NCBI GenBank assembly: GCA_009908885.1
Contig: JAAAOL010000324.1
Coordinates: 1 to 7,656, forward strand
DNA: 7,656 nucleotides
Origin: Bacteroidota bacterium
Lineage (GTDB): Bacteria; Bacteroidota; Rhodothermia; Rhodothermales; JAAAOL01
Direction of reading: 5' to 3'
Part shown: positions 1 to 6,209 of the stretch, piece after piece
Numbering within the stretch: the stretch's first letter is position 1
Layout: the number at the start of each line of letters is the position of its first letter
Program-made: the position numbers and the translations under genes
The notes under the pieces: model-generated
Databases searched by the model: none
Seen by the model: the letters and a program-made list of their open reading frames with translations, nothing else
What the model was told of the DNA's origin: nothing

Positions 1-10
1 CTCCATCACG

Positions 11-26
11 AGAAGCGGGGCCTTCT
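11..26 (-). other. Short hairpin downstream of tRNA-Glu
   Basis: AGAAG (11-15) and CTTCT (22-26) form a 5-bp stem around a 6-base G/C loop, a few bases after the tRNA-Glu 3' end. It could help end or process the tRNA transcript. There is no T-run after it on the minus strand, so it is not a convincing intrinsic terminator. Confidence 0.25.
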
Positions 27-32
27 GGCGTG

Positions 33-104
33 TACCCGGTACGGGATTCGAACCCGTGTTACCGGCGTGAAAGGCCGGCGTCCTAACCACTAGACGAACC
101 GGGC
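33..104 (-). tRNA. tRNA-Glu (anticodon TTC)
   Basis: Read on the minus strand, this 72-base segment folds as a complete cloverleaf. The acceptor stem is GCCCGGT with ACCGGGT, the first pair being G-U, and the discriminator base is A at 33. The anticodon stem is CCGGC/GCCGG around the loop CTTTCAC, so the anticodon is TTC (69-71), which decodes Glu. The T arm has the standard GTTCGAATC loop. The 3' CCA is not encoded: the next transcribed bases are CAC, so CCA must be added by nucleotidyltransferase. It lies 16 bases downstream of tRNA-His and probably shares its transcript. More tRNAs could follow beyond the window edge. Confidence 0.96.
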
Positions 105-120
105 ACAAAAGGGGCGTCGA

Positions 121-198
121 TGGGGTGACCGAGGGGAATTGAACCCCCGACCTCCAGGGCCACAACCTGGCGCTCTAACCGACTGAGCTACGGTCACC
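121..198 (-). tRNA. tRNA-His (anticodon GTG), CCA encoded
   Basis: Minus-strand cloverleaf with acceptor stem GTGACCG/CGGTCAC and anticodon stem CCAGG/CCTGG around the loop TTGTGGC. The anticodon is GTG (161-163), decoding His. The extra 5' G at 198 (G-1) faces C73 at 124, the identity pair specific to tRNA-His that HisRS recognises, and this confirms the assignment. CCA is encoded at 123-121, unlike in the neighbouring tRNA-Glu. It is the first tRNA of the pair in the direction of transcription. The stop codon of the PorZ-like gene is about 90 bases upstream. Confidence 0.96.
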
Positions 199-215
199 GT
201 GGTAAAAACAGGATT

Positions 216-247
216 CGGAATGTAGATCTTTCAACGCGTGGATGCAA
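216..247 (-). promoter_or_regulatory. Candidate promoter for the tRNA-His/Glu pair
   Basis: On the minus strand, TTG (247-245) is followed after 20 bases by TACATTCCG (224-216). This resembles the Bacteroidota promoter, a TTTG-like -33 box, about 20 bases, then TAnnTTTG at -7, but the -7 box has C where the consensus has T. Initiation would fall a little upstream of the tRNA-His 5' end at 198, as expected for a tRNA promoter. It lies inside the roughly 90-base gap after the PorZ-like stop codon. Seen by eye only, with no other support. Confidence 0.35.
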
Positions 248-288
248 GACGAACGATCCGGGCACGGGATGAACTTTATGTGGATCAC

Positions 289-2712
289 TCAGCGGATGAT
301 CGCCACCTTTCCGTACGCCGTCCCTTCTCCGTTCTGCCCGATGGCGACGACGATGTAGACGCCCGATGGCACCAGCTCCTGCTGCCGGTCGCGCCCGTCC
401 CAGCGAGCCCGTCCGCCGCGTGCCGGGAACTGCGCTACCACCTCGCCGTGCGGCGCCACGATGCGCACGTCCGTCTCTTCCACGAGCCCTTCGATGAAGA
501 CCTCCGGCGTCGCGCCCTCGCGGACGCGTAGTGGATTGGGGTAGACCAGCAGATCGCCCACCTCCGGCGCGGGCGCCAGGGCGTCGCTCTGGTAGCTGAT
601 GAGGCCCTGGTCGGTGGCGAAGAAGACGTCGCCCGTGGTGGCCCGCACCGTGACGGCGACGACCGTGTTGGAAAAGAGCGGCGAGTTCTCTGCTGTAAAC
701 TGCTCGGCGATCTCGAAGCCGCCCTCCCGCTGCTGCACGAGGAACGCCCCCGTGTTGGTGGCCATCCAGAGGCGATTGGCCGGGTCGACGGCGACGTCGT
801 TGATCTGGAGGCCATTCAGCAGAAACGGGTTCTCGCCGGGGGCGAAGTCGGCGCGCTGCGGGATGATGGGAATGGCCGAGGGGTCTTGCGCAGCGACGCG
901 GCTGCTGATGACGTAGGCCGGGCCGTCGTCGGTGGCCAGCCAGATGCGCCCCTCGCGGTCCTCGGCCAGCGCGTTGATCTGGGTGCTGGGCAGGCCCGTT
1001 CCCTGCGAGGCCGTCTGGTTGATGAACCGGCACACGTCGTCACTCGGATCAGCCGGGTCGGTGCCGTCGTCCAGCACGAGCACGCCGGTCGTCAGCTGAA
1101 AGTTGCCGGGGTTGACGACGAGGATCCACTTCTGCCCGAACGCGTCGACCAGGATTTGGCCGAGGACCGACGCGGCGGCCAGCCCCTGGCAGCGCGGGGG
1201 CGGCAGGCCGGCCCAGACGCCGTCGGGCGTGCGGACGTGCAGCGGGCGCGCCGCCTCCCGGTTGGCGACCCAGAGCGTGCCGTCGCTCTCGGTGCCCAGC
1301 CCGGTCGTCGGGACGAAGTCGGCCACGACGGGGCGGAGCGAGGAGTTGTCCGGGCCGTAGGGCTGCACCGTACCGTCGGGTGTCACCTGGACGATGCCGT
1401 CGCCCGGCGAGGCGGCCCACAGCGTACCCTCCGGCGCGGCGTGGACGAGCGTGTAGCTGTCGCTGTCGAGCGCGTCGACGAAGCGCTGGAGGTAGTCGGT
1501 CCACGTGCCGTCGGGCGCGAGGCGGTAGAAGCCGCCCACGGCGGCCCCCTGCGCGGTGGCGGCCCAGAGGGTGCCCGCGTCGTCCGTCGTCAGGTCGCCG
1601 AACGTACCGCTGAACGGGCCTTCCGGAGCCAGGTCCTGCTGCGTCACCGTGGGCGCCCCGTCCGGCGGCGCGTCGATCACCGACAGGCCATCCTGCACGC
1701 CGCCGACCCACACGGTGGCGCCGGACGTCAGGACGATGCTGTTCAGCTCATTGAAACCGCCGACGTTTATCGTGACGCGGTCCTGCGCATCGAGGGCAAA
1801 CAGCCTGAAGCGATCCACACCTAGCACCTGCCCGTCGCGCACGGCGAGGTCGGGCACGGCTCGGGTGGTGACGCCCACGTCCCGGTACGTGCCGCCCGCC
1901 TCGCGGACCACGAGCCCGCCCTCGGTCCCCGCATAGAGCCGCCCCTCCAGCACGGCGAGGGCGAGCACCTCGGCCTGGGCCAGCGATCCGGTGTCGACCT
2001 CGACGTCGGGCAGTCCTTCCTGCTCGACGGTCCAGGTGGAGGGGTCCTGCAGGTTGGTCGCGTCCAGCGGGGCATACGCCACGCCGCCTTCCGTCGCCGC
2101 CCACAGGCCGGGCCCGCCGTCCGGCAGCGGCGCCACCGTCACGTCGTAGACCACCGAGGCCGGAGCGAGCGTGCCGAGCTGGCTGTACGTGTCGCGCACC
2201 TCGCCGCGCACCGGGTCGAACACGACGATGCCGAACGAGGTGGCGACGAACAGCGAGTCGCCGTTGATGACGAGCCGGTTGATCTCGCGCGCCGTGAAGC
2301 GGTCGCTGCGCTCGATGTCGAAGAAGGTCTCGACGGCGCCGCTCGTCAGGTTCAGCCGGTCGATGACGCCGTCCGCGTAGCCGATCCACACACTGCTGCG
2401 CGCTGCGTCCACGGCGATGGCCCGCGCGCTCACGCCGTGCAGCCCGCCGACGGCCGTGTAGCGGGTGAACGTGCCCGCGTCGATCTGATAGCTGAACACG
2501 CCGCCCGCCGTCGCGGCCCAGACGGCCTCGCTCGATGCGTCCAGCGCCTGCACCTCGCGCATGGAGGTGTGGGCCGTCCACCGTCCCTGTGCGGACGCGT
2601 CGGCCACGACCAGCAGCAGAAAAAGCCCCAGTATCGCGGCGACCTGCCCCACTCCCCCGAAAGGCGCCCTGCGATTCCATCCGCGCGCCAGCATGCCCCG
2701 TCTATCCATCAT
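289..2712 (-). CDS. porZ: PorZ-like type IX secretion protein (two-propeller, C-terminal sorting-like domain)
   Basis: A protein of 807 residues. Residues 22-37 are a hydrophobic signal segment, and ASA (39-41) before Q42 is a likely signal peptidase I site, so it is exported. From residue 45 a series of beta-propeller blades begins: WTAHTSM, then GVFSYQ (71-76), GGLHGVSARAIAV (89-101), IGYADGVIDRLN (110-121) and FGIVVFDP (160-167). This order matches the PorZ N-terminal propeller as I know it. A second set of regulator-propeller-like repeats (LWAAT, LWVAN, IWLAT, LWMAT) spans about 370-710. The last 87 residues look like a T9SS type A sorting/FlgD-like Ig domain, with YPNP (724-727), WDG (771-773) and SGVY (783-786). 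In Porphyromonas gingivalis PorZ (776 residues) is at the outer membrane and helps the T9SS attachment complex deliver anionic LPS; the same role here is inferred. The start ATG at 2712 is preceded by GAGGAAG at suitable spacing; a second ATG follows immediately. The alternative call is a generic two-component-regulator propeller protein. Confidence 0.82.
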   Translation of the reverse strand: MMDRRGMLARGWNRRAPFGGVGQVAAILGLFLLLVVADASAQGRWTAHTSMREVQALDASSEAVWAATAGGVFSYQIDAGTFTRYTAVGGLHGVSARAIAVDAARSSVWIGYADGVIDRLNLTSGAVETFFDIERSDRFTAREINRLVINGDSLFVATSFGIVVFDPVRGEVRDTYSQLGTLAPASVVYDVTVAPLPDGGPGLWAATEGGVAYAPLDATNLQDPSTWTVEQEGLPDVEVDTGSLAQAEVLALAVLEGRLYAGTEGGLVVREAGGTYRDVGVTTRAVPDLAVRDGQVLGVDRFRLFALDAQDRVTINVGGFNELNSIVLTSGATVWVGGVQDGLSVIDAPPDGAPTVTQQDLAPEGPFSGTFGDLTTDDAGTLWAATAQGAAVGGFYRLAPDGTWTDYLQRFVDALDSDSYTLVHAAPEGTLWAASPGDGIVQVTPDGTVQPYGPDNSSLRPVVADFVPTTGLGTESDGTLWVANREAARPLHVRTPDGVWAGLPPPRCQGLAAASVLGQILVDAFGQKWILVVNPGNFQLTTGVLVLDDGTDPADPSDDVCRFINQTASQGTGLPSTQINALAEDREGRIWLATDDGPAYVISSRVAAQDPSAIPIIPQRADFAPGENPFLLNGLQINDVAVDPANRLWMATNTGAFLVQQREGGFEIAEQFTAENSPLFSNTVVAVTVRATTGDVFFATDQGLISYQSDALAPAPEVGDLLVYPNPLRVREGATPEVFIEGLVEETDVRIVAPHGEVVAQFPARGGRARWDGRDRQQELVPSGVYIVVAIGQNGEGTAYGKVAIIR

Positions 2713-2845
2713 AGTCTTCCTCAGTGTGCCCTACGGATGCGCCCTGCCGCTCCCGGCAGCAACACGCGGCGAACAACGATGCCGTACCGATGCGTCGATG
2801 GGCACGTCGGGGTTGGTGGATAGATGACGAGCGGGCAGCGGCGGG
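2713..2845 (-). other. Leader/intergenic region between ribH and the PorZ-like gene, with a small hairpin
   Basis: A 133-base gap in the minus-strand run. A perfect 6-bp stem, CTGCCG (2744-2749) with CGGCAG (2754-2759), closes a 4-base loop that reads GGAG on the minus strand, ending 31 bases before the start ATG. A separate SD-like GAGGAAG sits directly ahead of the ATG. No U-run follows the hairpin, so it does not look like a terminator. I cannot point to a clear promoter. No small ORF in the gap is convincing. Confidence 0.3.
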
Positions 2846-3322
2846 TCAGTCGGCGCCGTCCACCTGGCGCAGCACGTCCACCATCTCGATGGCCGCGACC
2901 GCCGCTTCGGCGCCCTTGTTGCCCGCCTTGGTGCCGGAGCGCTCGATGGCCTGCTCGATGGTGTCCGTCGTGATGATGCCGAGGATGATGGGCACGCCGG
3001 TGTCCATCGCGGCGCGGGTGATGCCGCTCGCCGCCCCGTTGGCCACGATCTCGAAGTGGTAGGTGGCGCCCCGGATGACGACGCCCAGGCAGATGATGGC
3101 GTCGTAGTCGCCCGACGCGGCCATGCGCTTGGCGACGAGCGGGACCTCGTAGGAGCCCGGGCACCACGCCACGGTCACGGCGTCCATGTCGGCCCCGTGC
3201 CGCCGGAGCGCGTCGAGCGCGCCGTCGAGCAGCTCTTTGGTGATGAAATCGTTGAAGCGGCTCGCCACGAGGCCGAAGCGGGCATCGCCCGCCACGAGGC
3301 GGCCTTCTATCATCGTAGGCAT
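2846..3322 (-). CDS. ribH: 6,7-dimethyl-8-ribityllumazine synthase
   Basis: The penultimate enzyme of riboflavin synthesis. It condenses 5-amino-6-ribitylaminouracil with 3,4-dihydroxy-2-butanone 4-phosphate to give lumazine, in the cytoplasm, usually as a pentamer or 60-mer capsid. Family landmarks occur in order, numbered from the chosen start: SRFND (21-25), WCPGSYEVP (53-61), GVVIRGATYHFE (80-91) with the catalytic histidine at 89, ILGIITTDT near 113-121, and ERSGTKAGNKG (127-137) with the phosphate-binding Arg and Lys region. The length is 158 residues against about 155 in the family. I chose ATG at 3322. TTG at 3337 would add five residues, and ATG at 3313 would also fit the usual M-x-EG opening. 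None has a Shine-Dalgarno sequence. Other rib genes are not in the window, and no FMN riboswitch is recognisable upstream. It lies 84 bases downstream of the PHP gene, so co-transcription is possible. Confidence 0.95.
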   Translation of the reverse strand: MPTMIEGRLVAGDARFGLVASRFNDFITKELLDGALDALRRHGADMDAVTVAWCPGSYEVPLVAKRMAASGDYDAIICLGVVIRGATYHFEIVANGAASGITRAAMDTGVPIILGIITTDTIEQAIERSGTKAGNKGAEAAVAAIEMVDVLRQVDGAD

Positions 3323-3370
3323 AGGAACGGAGGACAAAACGGTAGATGGATGAGAACCTCTCGGACGGAG

Positions 3371-3398
3371 GGCGGGCCGTCACCCGGTAGTACCCGCC
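3371..3398 (-). other. Hairpin between the PHP gene and ribH
   Basis: GGCGGG (3371-3376) and CCCGCC (3393-3398) can form a 6-bp GC stem with a 16-base loop, in the 84-base gap after the PHP stop codon. No T-run follows on the minus strand. It could act as an mRNA processing or attenuation element, or be chance in GC-rich DNA. Confidence 0.2.
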
Positions 3399-3406
3399 AG
3401 ACGGCG

Positions 3407-4240
3407 TCAGTGCGTAACGGACGCCCCGGCGGGCCGGGCGCGGTCGACCCAGGCGTACGGCACGGCGACCTGTCCGAAGCGGGCGTCGTCGCTCGGGTGG
3501 AAGCCATGATAATCCGAGCCGCCCGTCTCGATCAAGCCAAAGTCGCGTGCAATCCGGCGGTAGTAGCGCGTCAGCATGGCATCGTGCGAGGGGTGGAGGG
3601 TTTCGAGGCCGTCCAGCCCGGCGCGGATCAGCGTCATGACGGTGGCGTCGCTCGTCCAGTGGCCGGGGTGGGCCAGCACGCCGATGCCGCCCGCCGCGTG
3701 CAGCATGGCGAGGGCGTCGCGGGCCGGAAAGCGCGGCTTGGGTACGCAGGCTGGGCCGTCGTCGCCGAGGTACTGGTCGAACGCCGTCGCCGGATCCTCC
3801 ACGAAGCCGCCCTCCACGAGAGCCTGCGCCACGTGCGGCCGCCCGATGGCCGGCCCTTGCGCCTGGGCGGCGACGGCTTCCCACCGCAGCGGGACGCCGA
3901 GGGCGTTCAGCCGCTCGACCATCGCCTGCGCCCGGTCTCGCCGCGCGTCCTGGAACGCCGCGAGGTGCTCGCGCAGGGCCGGATGCGCCGGATCGAAAAA
4001 ATAGCCGAGCAGGTGTACCTCTTCGTCGCCGACCGTCGTACTCAACTCGACCCCCGCGACGACCTCGACGCCGAGGCGGGTCCCTTCGGCCTGGGCCGGA
4101 GCCACACCCTCCACGGTGTCATGGTCCGTCACTGCCAGGGCGCGCAGCCCGCGCTCGTGCGCCAGCGCCACCAGCGCCTCGGGCGTGAGGCGCCCGTCGG
4201 AGCAGCGGGTATGCGTATGGAGATCCGCGCGGTCGGTCAT
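3407..4240 (-). CDS. PHP-domain phosphoesterase (YciV/RNase AM-like)
   Basis: A protein of 277 residues with a complete PHP (polymerase and histidinol phosphatase) metal-binding set: DLHTHTRCSDG (6-16; H8, H10, D15), TDHDT (38-42; H40), GVELS (63-67; E65), H76, RPH (H136), AHPGH (H191) and GSDYH (D243, H245). This layout, with a helical insert around 85-165, matches the YciV/TrpH group. Its studied members are metal-dependent 3',5'-nucleoside bisphosphate phosphatases or 5'-3' exoribonucleases acting on short RNA. Activity here is inferred from family only. The reading frame is open upstream to an ATG at 4357. I chose ATG 4240 because the conserved domain starts five residues later and the extra 39 residues are arginine-rich and unlike the family. 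No Shine-Dalgarno sequence is present. It is the first gene of the minus-strand run, divergent from the HIT gene. Confidence 0.9.
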   Translation of the reverse strand: MTDRADLHTHTRCSDGRLTPEALVALAHERGLRALAVTDHDTVEGVAPAQAEGTRLGVEVVAGVELSTTVGDEEVHLLGYFFDPAHPALREHLAAFQDARRDRAQAMVERLNALGVPLRWEAVAAQAQGPAIGRPHVAQALVEGGFVEDPATAFDQYLGDDGPACVPKPRFPARDALAMLHAAGGIGVLAHPGHWTSDATVMTLIRAGLDGLETLHPSHDAMLTRYYRRIARDFGLIETGGSDYHGFHPSDDARFGQVAVPYAWVDRARPAGASVTH

Positions 4241-4430
4241 GCGTTGGCAACGCCGTAACAGTGGAGGTCCTCCGTCTCCCCAACGGAGACGGGCGTCGCT
4301 ACAACGCGCAGGCCGCCGTTTGGTTTGCCTGCGAGTCGCCGTCAGATCAAACCCCACGCCCCCTCTCGCGTTAACGATGATCGCGCCATTCGCCCGATTG
4401 TATCTTCGCCCAGGTTTTTTCGCTCAGGTT
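4241..4430. promoter_or_regulatory. Divergent intergenic region with two hairpins
   Basis: The 190 bases between the divergent PHP and HIT genes should hold both promoters. CCGTCTCC (4272-4279) pairs perfectly with GGAGACGG (4285-4292) over a 5-base loop. CGCAGGC (4307-4313) pairs with GCCTGCG (4327-4333) over 13 bases. GGTTTG (4322-4327) could instead pair with CAAACC (4348-4353), so the second hairpin has a competing fold. TATCTTCG (4401-4408), 22 bases before the HIT ATG, resembles a Bacteroidota -7 box, but no TTG lies at the right distance upstream. Neither hairpin is followed by a T-run. Confidence 0.4.
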
Positions 4431-4946
4431 ATGGAACGCATGTGGAGCCCCTGGCGCTCGCAGCACATCGACCGGATGAGCACGGCGCCCATCCGCGACG
4501 ACGACGAGCAGTCGCTCTTCGCCCGGCTGGCGGCAGAGGACCGCGACGAAGACAACCTGATCCTGTGGCGTGGCGAGCACGTCTTCGTCATCATGAACCT
4601 GTATCCGTACAACAACGGGCACCTGATGATCATTCCGTTCCGCGAAGTGGCCGACTACGAGGACCTGACGACGGACGAGCAGCTGGCGATCGCGCAGGCG
4701 ACCGAGCGCTGCATCCGCTGGCTGCGAGCGGCCCTGCACCCCGAAGGCTTCAACGTGGGGATGAACCTGGGCCGCGCCGCCGGAGCGGGCCTGCCGCGCC
4801 ACCTGCACGTCCACGTCGTGCCCCGCTGGAGCGCCGACACCAACTTCATGGCCACGGTGGGCGACACGAAGGTCATCCCCGAGGCGCTGCGCCAGACGTA
4901 CCACAAGCTGCGCACCGTCATCGCTGAGGAGACGCCGTCCTCCTGA
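4431..4946 (+). CDS. HIT-family nucleotide phosphorylase/hydrolase (AP4A phosphorylase-like)
   Basis: A 171-residue cytoplasmic protein of the histidine-triad superfamily. The triad is HLHVHVV (124-130), with the middle histidine H126 expected to be the nucleophile that forms a nucleotidyl-His intermediate. Other landmarks are the MWSPWR opening (4-9), NLYPYNNGHLMIIP (56-69), the glycine-rich GMNLGRAAGAG (110-120) and PRWSADTNFM (131-140). The opening and the PRW-x-x-DTNFM tail are typical of the HIT branch that includes mycobacterial AP4A phosphorylase; the substrate here is inferred. That branch usually has a Cys-x-x-Cys pair after the opening. Here the equivalent stretch (about 27-34) has no cysteine. 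ATG 4431 is chosen because the frame's earlier part, open from 4116, lies opposite the PHP gene and its upstream gap and is unlike the family. ATG 4440, giving MWSPWR, is an alternative. It is the first gene of the plus-strand run. Confidence 0.9.
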   Translation: MERMWSPWRSQHIDRMSTAPIRDDDEQSLFARLAAEDRDEDNLILWRGEHVFVIMNLYPYNNGHLMIIPFREVADYEDLTTDEQLAIAQATERCIRWLRAALHPEGFNVGMNLGRAAGAGLPRHLHVHVVPRWSADTNFMATVGDTKVIPEALRQTYHKLRTVIAEETPSS

Positions 4947-5009
4947 CTCACCTGCTCGCTGCGCCCTTCGACGCTTCCACCTGCTCTCGCCCGCTCTACC
5001 GCGTTCCGC

Positions 5010-6173
5010 ATGTCGACTGACTCCCATGATGCCGCCGCGGCCCTCGGCCCCTCGCCGAACGGCACGCCCCCTGCGGACGGTGCGTCGATCTCGCTCGGGC
5101 GGGTGCTGTGGCCGCTGGGCCTGAGCCTGCTGGTGCTGGGCGCCATCGGCTACTTCACCTTCGAGCCGGAGCCGTTCCGGCGGATGGTCAACGAGCTGAA
5201 CGGCTGGCTCCTGGCGGCGGCGGTCGGCACGGTGGTGCTGCGCGTGCTCTTCGGCGGGTGGCGGCTGCACCACGTCTCGCACGGCAGGCTGGGCCCGGCG
5301 GGCGGCATCCGGGGGCAACTCGCCTGGGACTTCTTCTCGAACGTGACGCCCTCCACCATCGGCGGCGGCCCCATCGCGGCGGCCTACCTGGCGCGCGACC
5401 GGGGCATCCCCTTCGGCTCGGCGACGGCGCTCATCCTCTTTTCGATGCTGCTGGACCAGTTCTGGTTCGCCCTGTCGATCCCCTGCATCCTGGTGGCCGG
5501 GTTCTACTTCGAGATCATCCCGGCCTCGCTGGGCGCGACAGGGGCGTGGACGTTCACGCTCTATTTCCTCGGCCTGATGGTGTGGGTCGTCATCTTCAGC
5601 TACGCGACGCTCTTCCGGCCCGAGCTGCTGGAGAAGCTGGCCGACCGCGTCTTCCGCCTGCGCTTCCTGCGTCGCTTCCACGAGCGGGCCCTCCGCGAGA
5701 TGCGCCAGCTCCGCCACCGTGCGCGCATCCTGCGGTCGCAGTCGCTGGGCTTCTACCTGAAGGGCTTCGCGCTGACGCTGGCCACCTGGCTGAACCGCTA
5801 CGTGCTCGTCGTCTTCATCATCTGGAGCGTCTACCCGGACGTGGACAAGGTGGTCACCTTCCTCCGCTCCATCGCCCTCACGCTCGGCTCGCTCATCCTG
5901 CCCACCCCCGGCGGCTCCGGCGGCCTGGAAGGGCTCTACGCCCTCTTCATGGGCCCGCCCCTCATGCCCGAGGCGCTCGTCGCCCCCACGCTGCTCACCT
6001 GGCGCGTGCTGGGCTACTACATCTTCATCGCCCTCGGGGCCTTCCTCTCCACCCATGGCATCCACAAGTCCTTCCGCCGCATGACGGCCTCGGGCGACGG
6101 CTCCGACGGCGAGACGGAGGACCCCGCCGCCTCTCGGACGCCCGCGCTCCCGAAGTCGGAGCCCGCCGACTGA
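5010..6173 (+). CDS. Flippase-like integral membrane protein (TIGR00374/UPF0104, LPG synthase TM-type)
   Basis: A protein of 387 residues. A polar N-terminus of about 28 residues is followed by roughly seven or eight hydrophobic segments (near 31-49, 66-84, 136-155, 156-172, 180-200, 253-273, 283-298, 328-348). Family signatures are WDFFSNVTPSTIGGGP (106-121) and LPTPGGSGGLEG (297-308), the two glycine/proline re-entrant motifs of the membrane domain shared with lysylphosphatidylglycerol synthase MprF and AglD-type proteins. A basic, helical stretch at 205-245 is probably a cytoplasmic loop. The tail after 356 is polar and disordered. No lysyltransferase domain is present, so it is not a full MprF. 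Members are thought to move or modify lipid-linked substrates; the substrate is unknown here. It starts 63 bases after the HIT stop and ends 36 before the DUF72 gene, consistent with an operon. The ATG has no Shine-Dalgarno sequence. Confidence 0.87.
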   Translation: MSTDSHDAAAALGPSPNGTPPADGASISLGRVLWPLGLSLLVLGAIGYFTFEPEPFRRMVNELNGWLLAAAVGTVVLRVLFGGWRLHHVSHGRLGPAGGIRGQLAWDFFSNVTPSTIGGGPIAAAYLARDRGIPFGSATALILFSMLLDQFWFALSIPCILVAGFYFEIIPASLGATGAWTFTLYFLGLMVWVVIFSYATLFRPELLEKLADRVFRLRFLRRFHERALREMRQLRHRARILRSQSLGFYLKGFALTLATWLNRYVLVVFIIWSVYPDVDKVVTFLRSIALTLGSLILPTPGGSGGLEGLYALFMGPPLMPEALVAPTLLTWRVLGYYIFIALGAFLSTHGIHKSFRRMTASGDGSDGETEDPAASRTPALPKSEPAD

Positions 6174-6209
6174 CCACGCTCCTGCTCCTCGTCACCCTGA
6201 GTACGCCCT

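Noticed and set aside
886..1824. A 312-residue plus-strand open frame within the PorZ-like gene.
   Set aside because: It is the mirror of an exported propeller protein with many recognisable blade motifs, and its own translation has no domain signature.
3323..3406. Possible FMN riboswitch upstream of ribH.
   Set aside because: The gap is only 84 bases and none of the conserved RFN-element stretches is visible.
2721..3884. A 387-residue minus-strand open frame overlapping ribH and the PHP gene in another frame.
   Set aside because: Arginine/glycine/alanine-rich with no motif, while ribH and PHP signatures are clear in their own frames.
4240..4357. N-terminal extension of the PHP protein from ATG 4357.
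   Set aside because: The 39 added residues are basic and unlike the family, and would place the gene across the hairpin-rich divergent region.
4947..5009. Gap between the HIT and flippase-like genes checked for small genes or a terminator.
   Set aside because: The 63 bases are pyrimidine-rich, with no start codon leading to a plausible ORF and no convincing hairpin.
4371..6065. A 564-residue open frame on the minus strand, opposite the HIT and flippase-like genes.
   Set aside because: The translation is a low-complexity mix of Arg, Glu, Gln, Gly and Ala with no recognisable motif, and it lies wholly antisense to two genes with clear family signatures. It is a byproduct of high GC.
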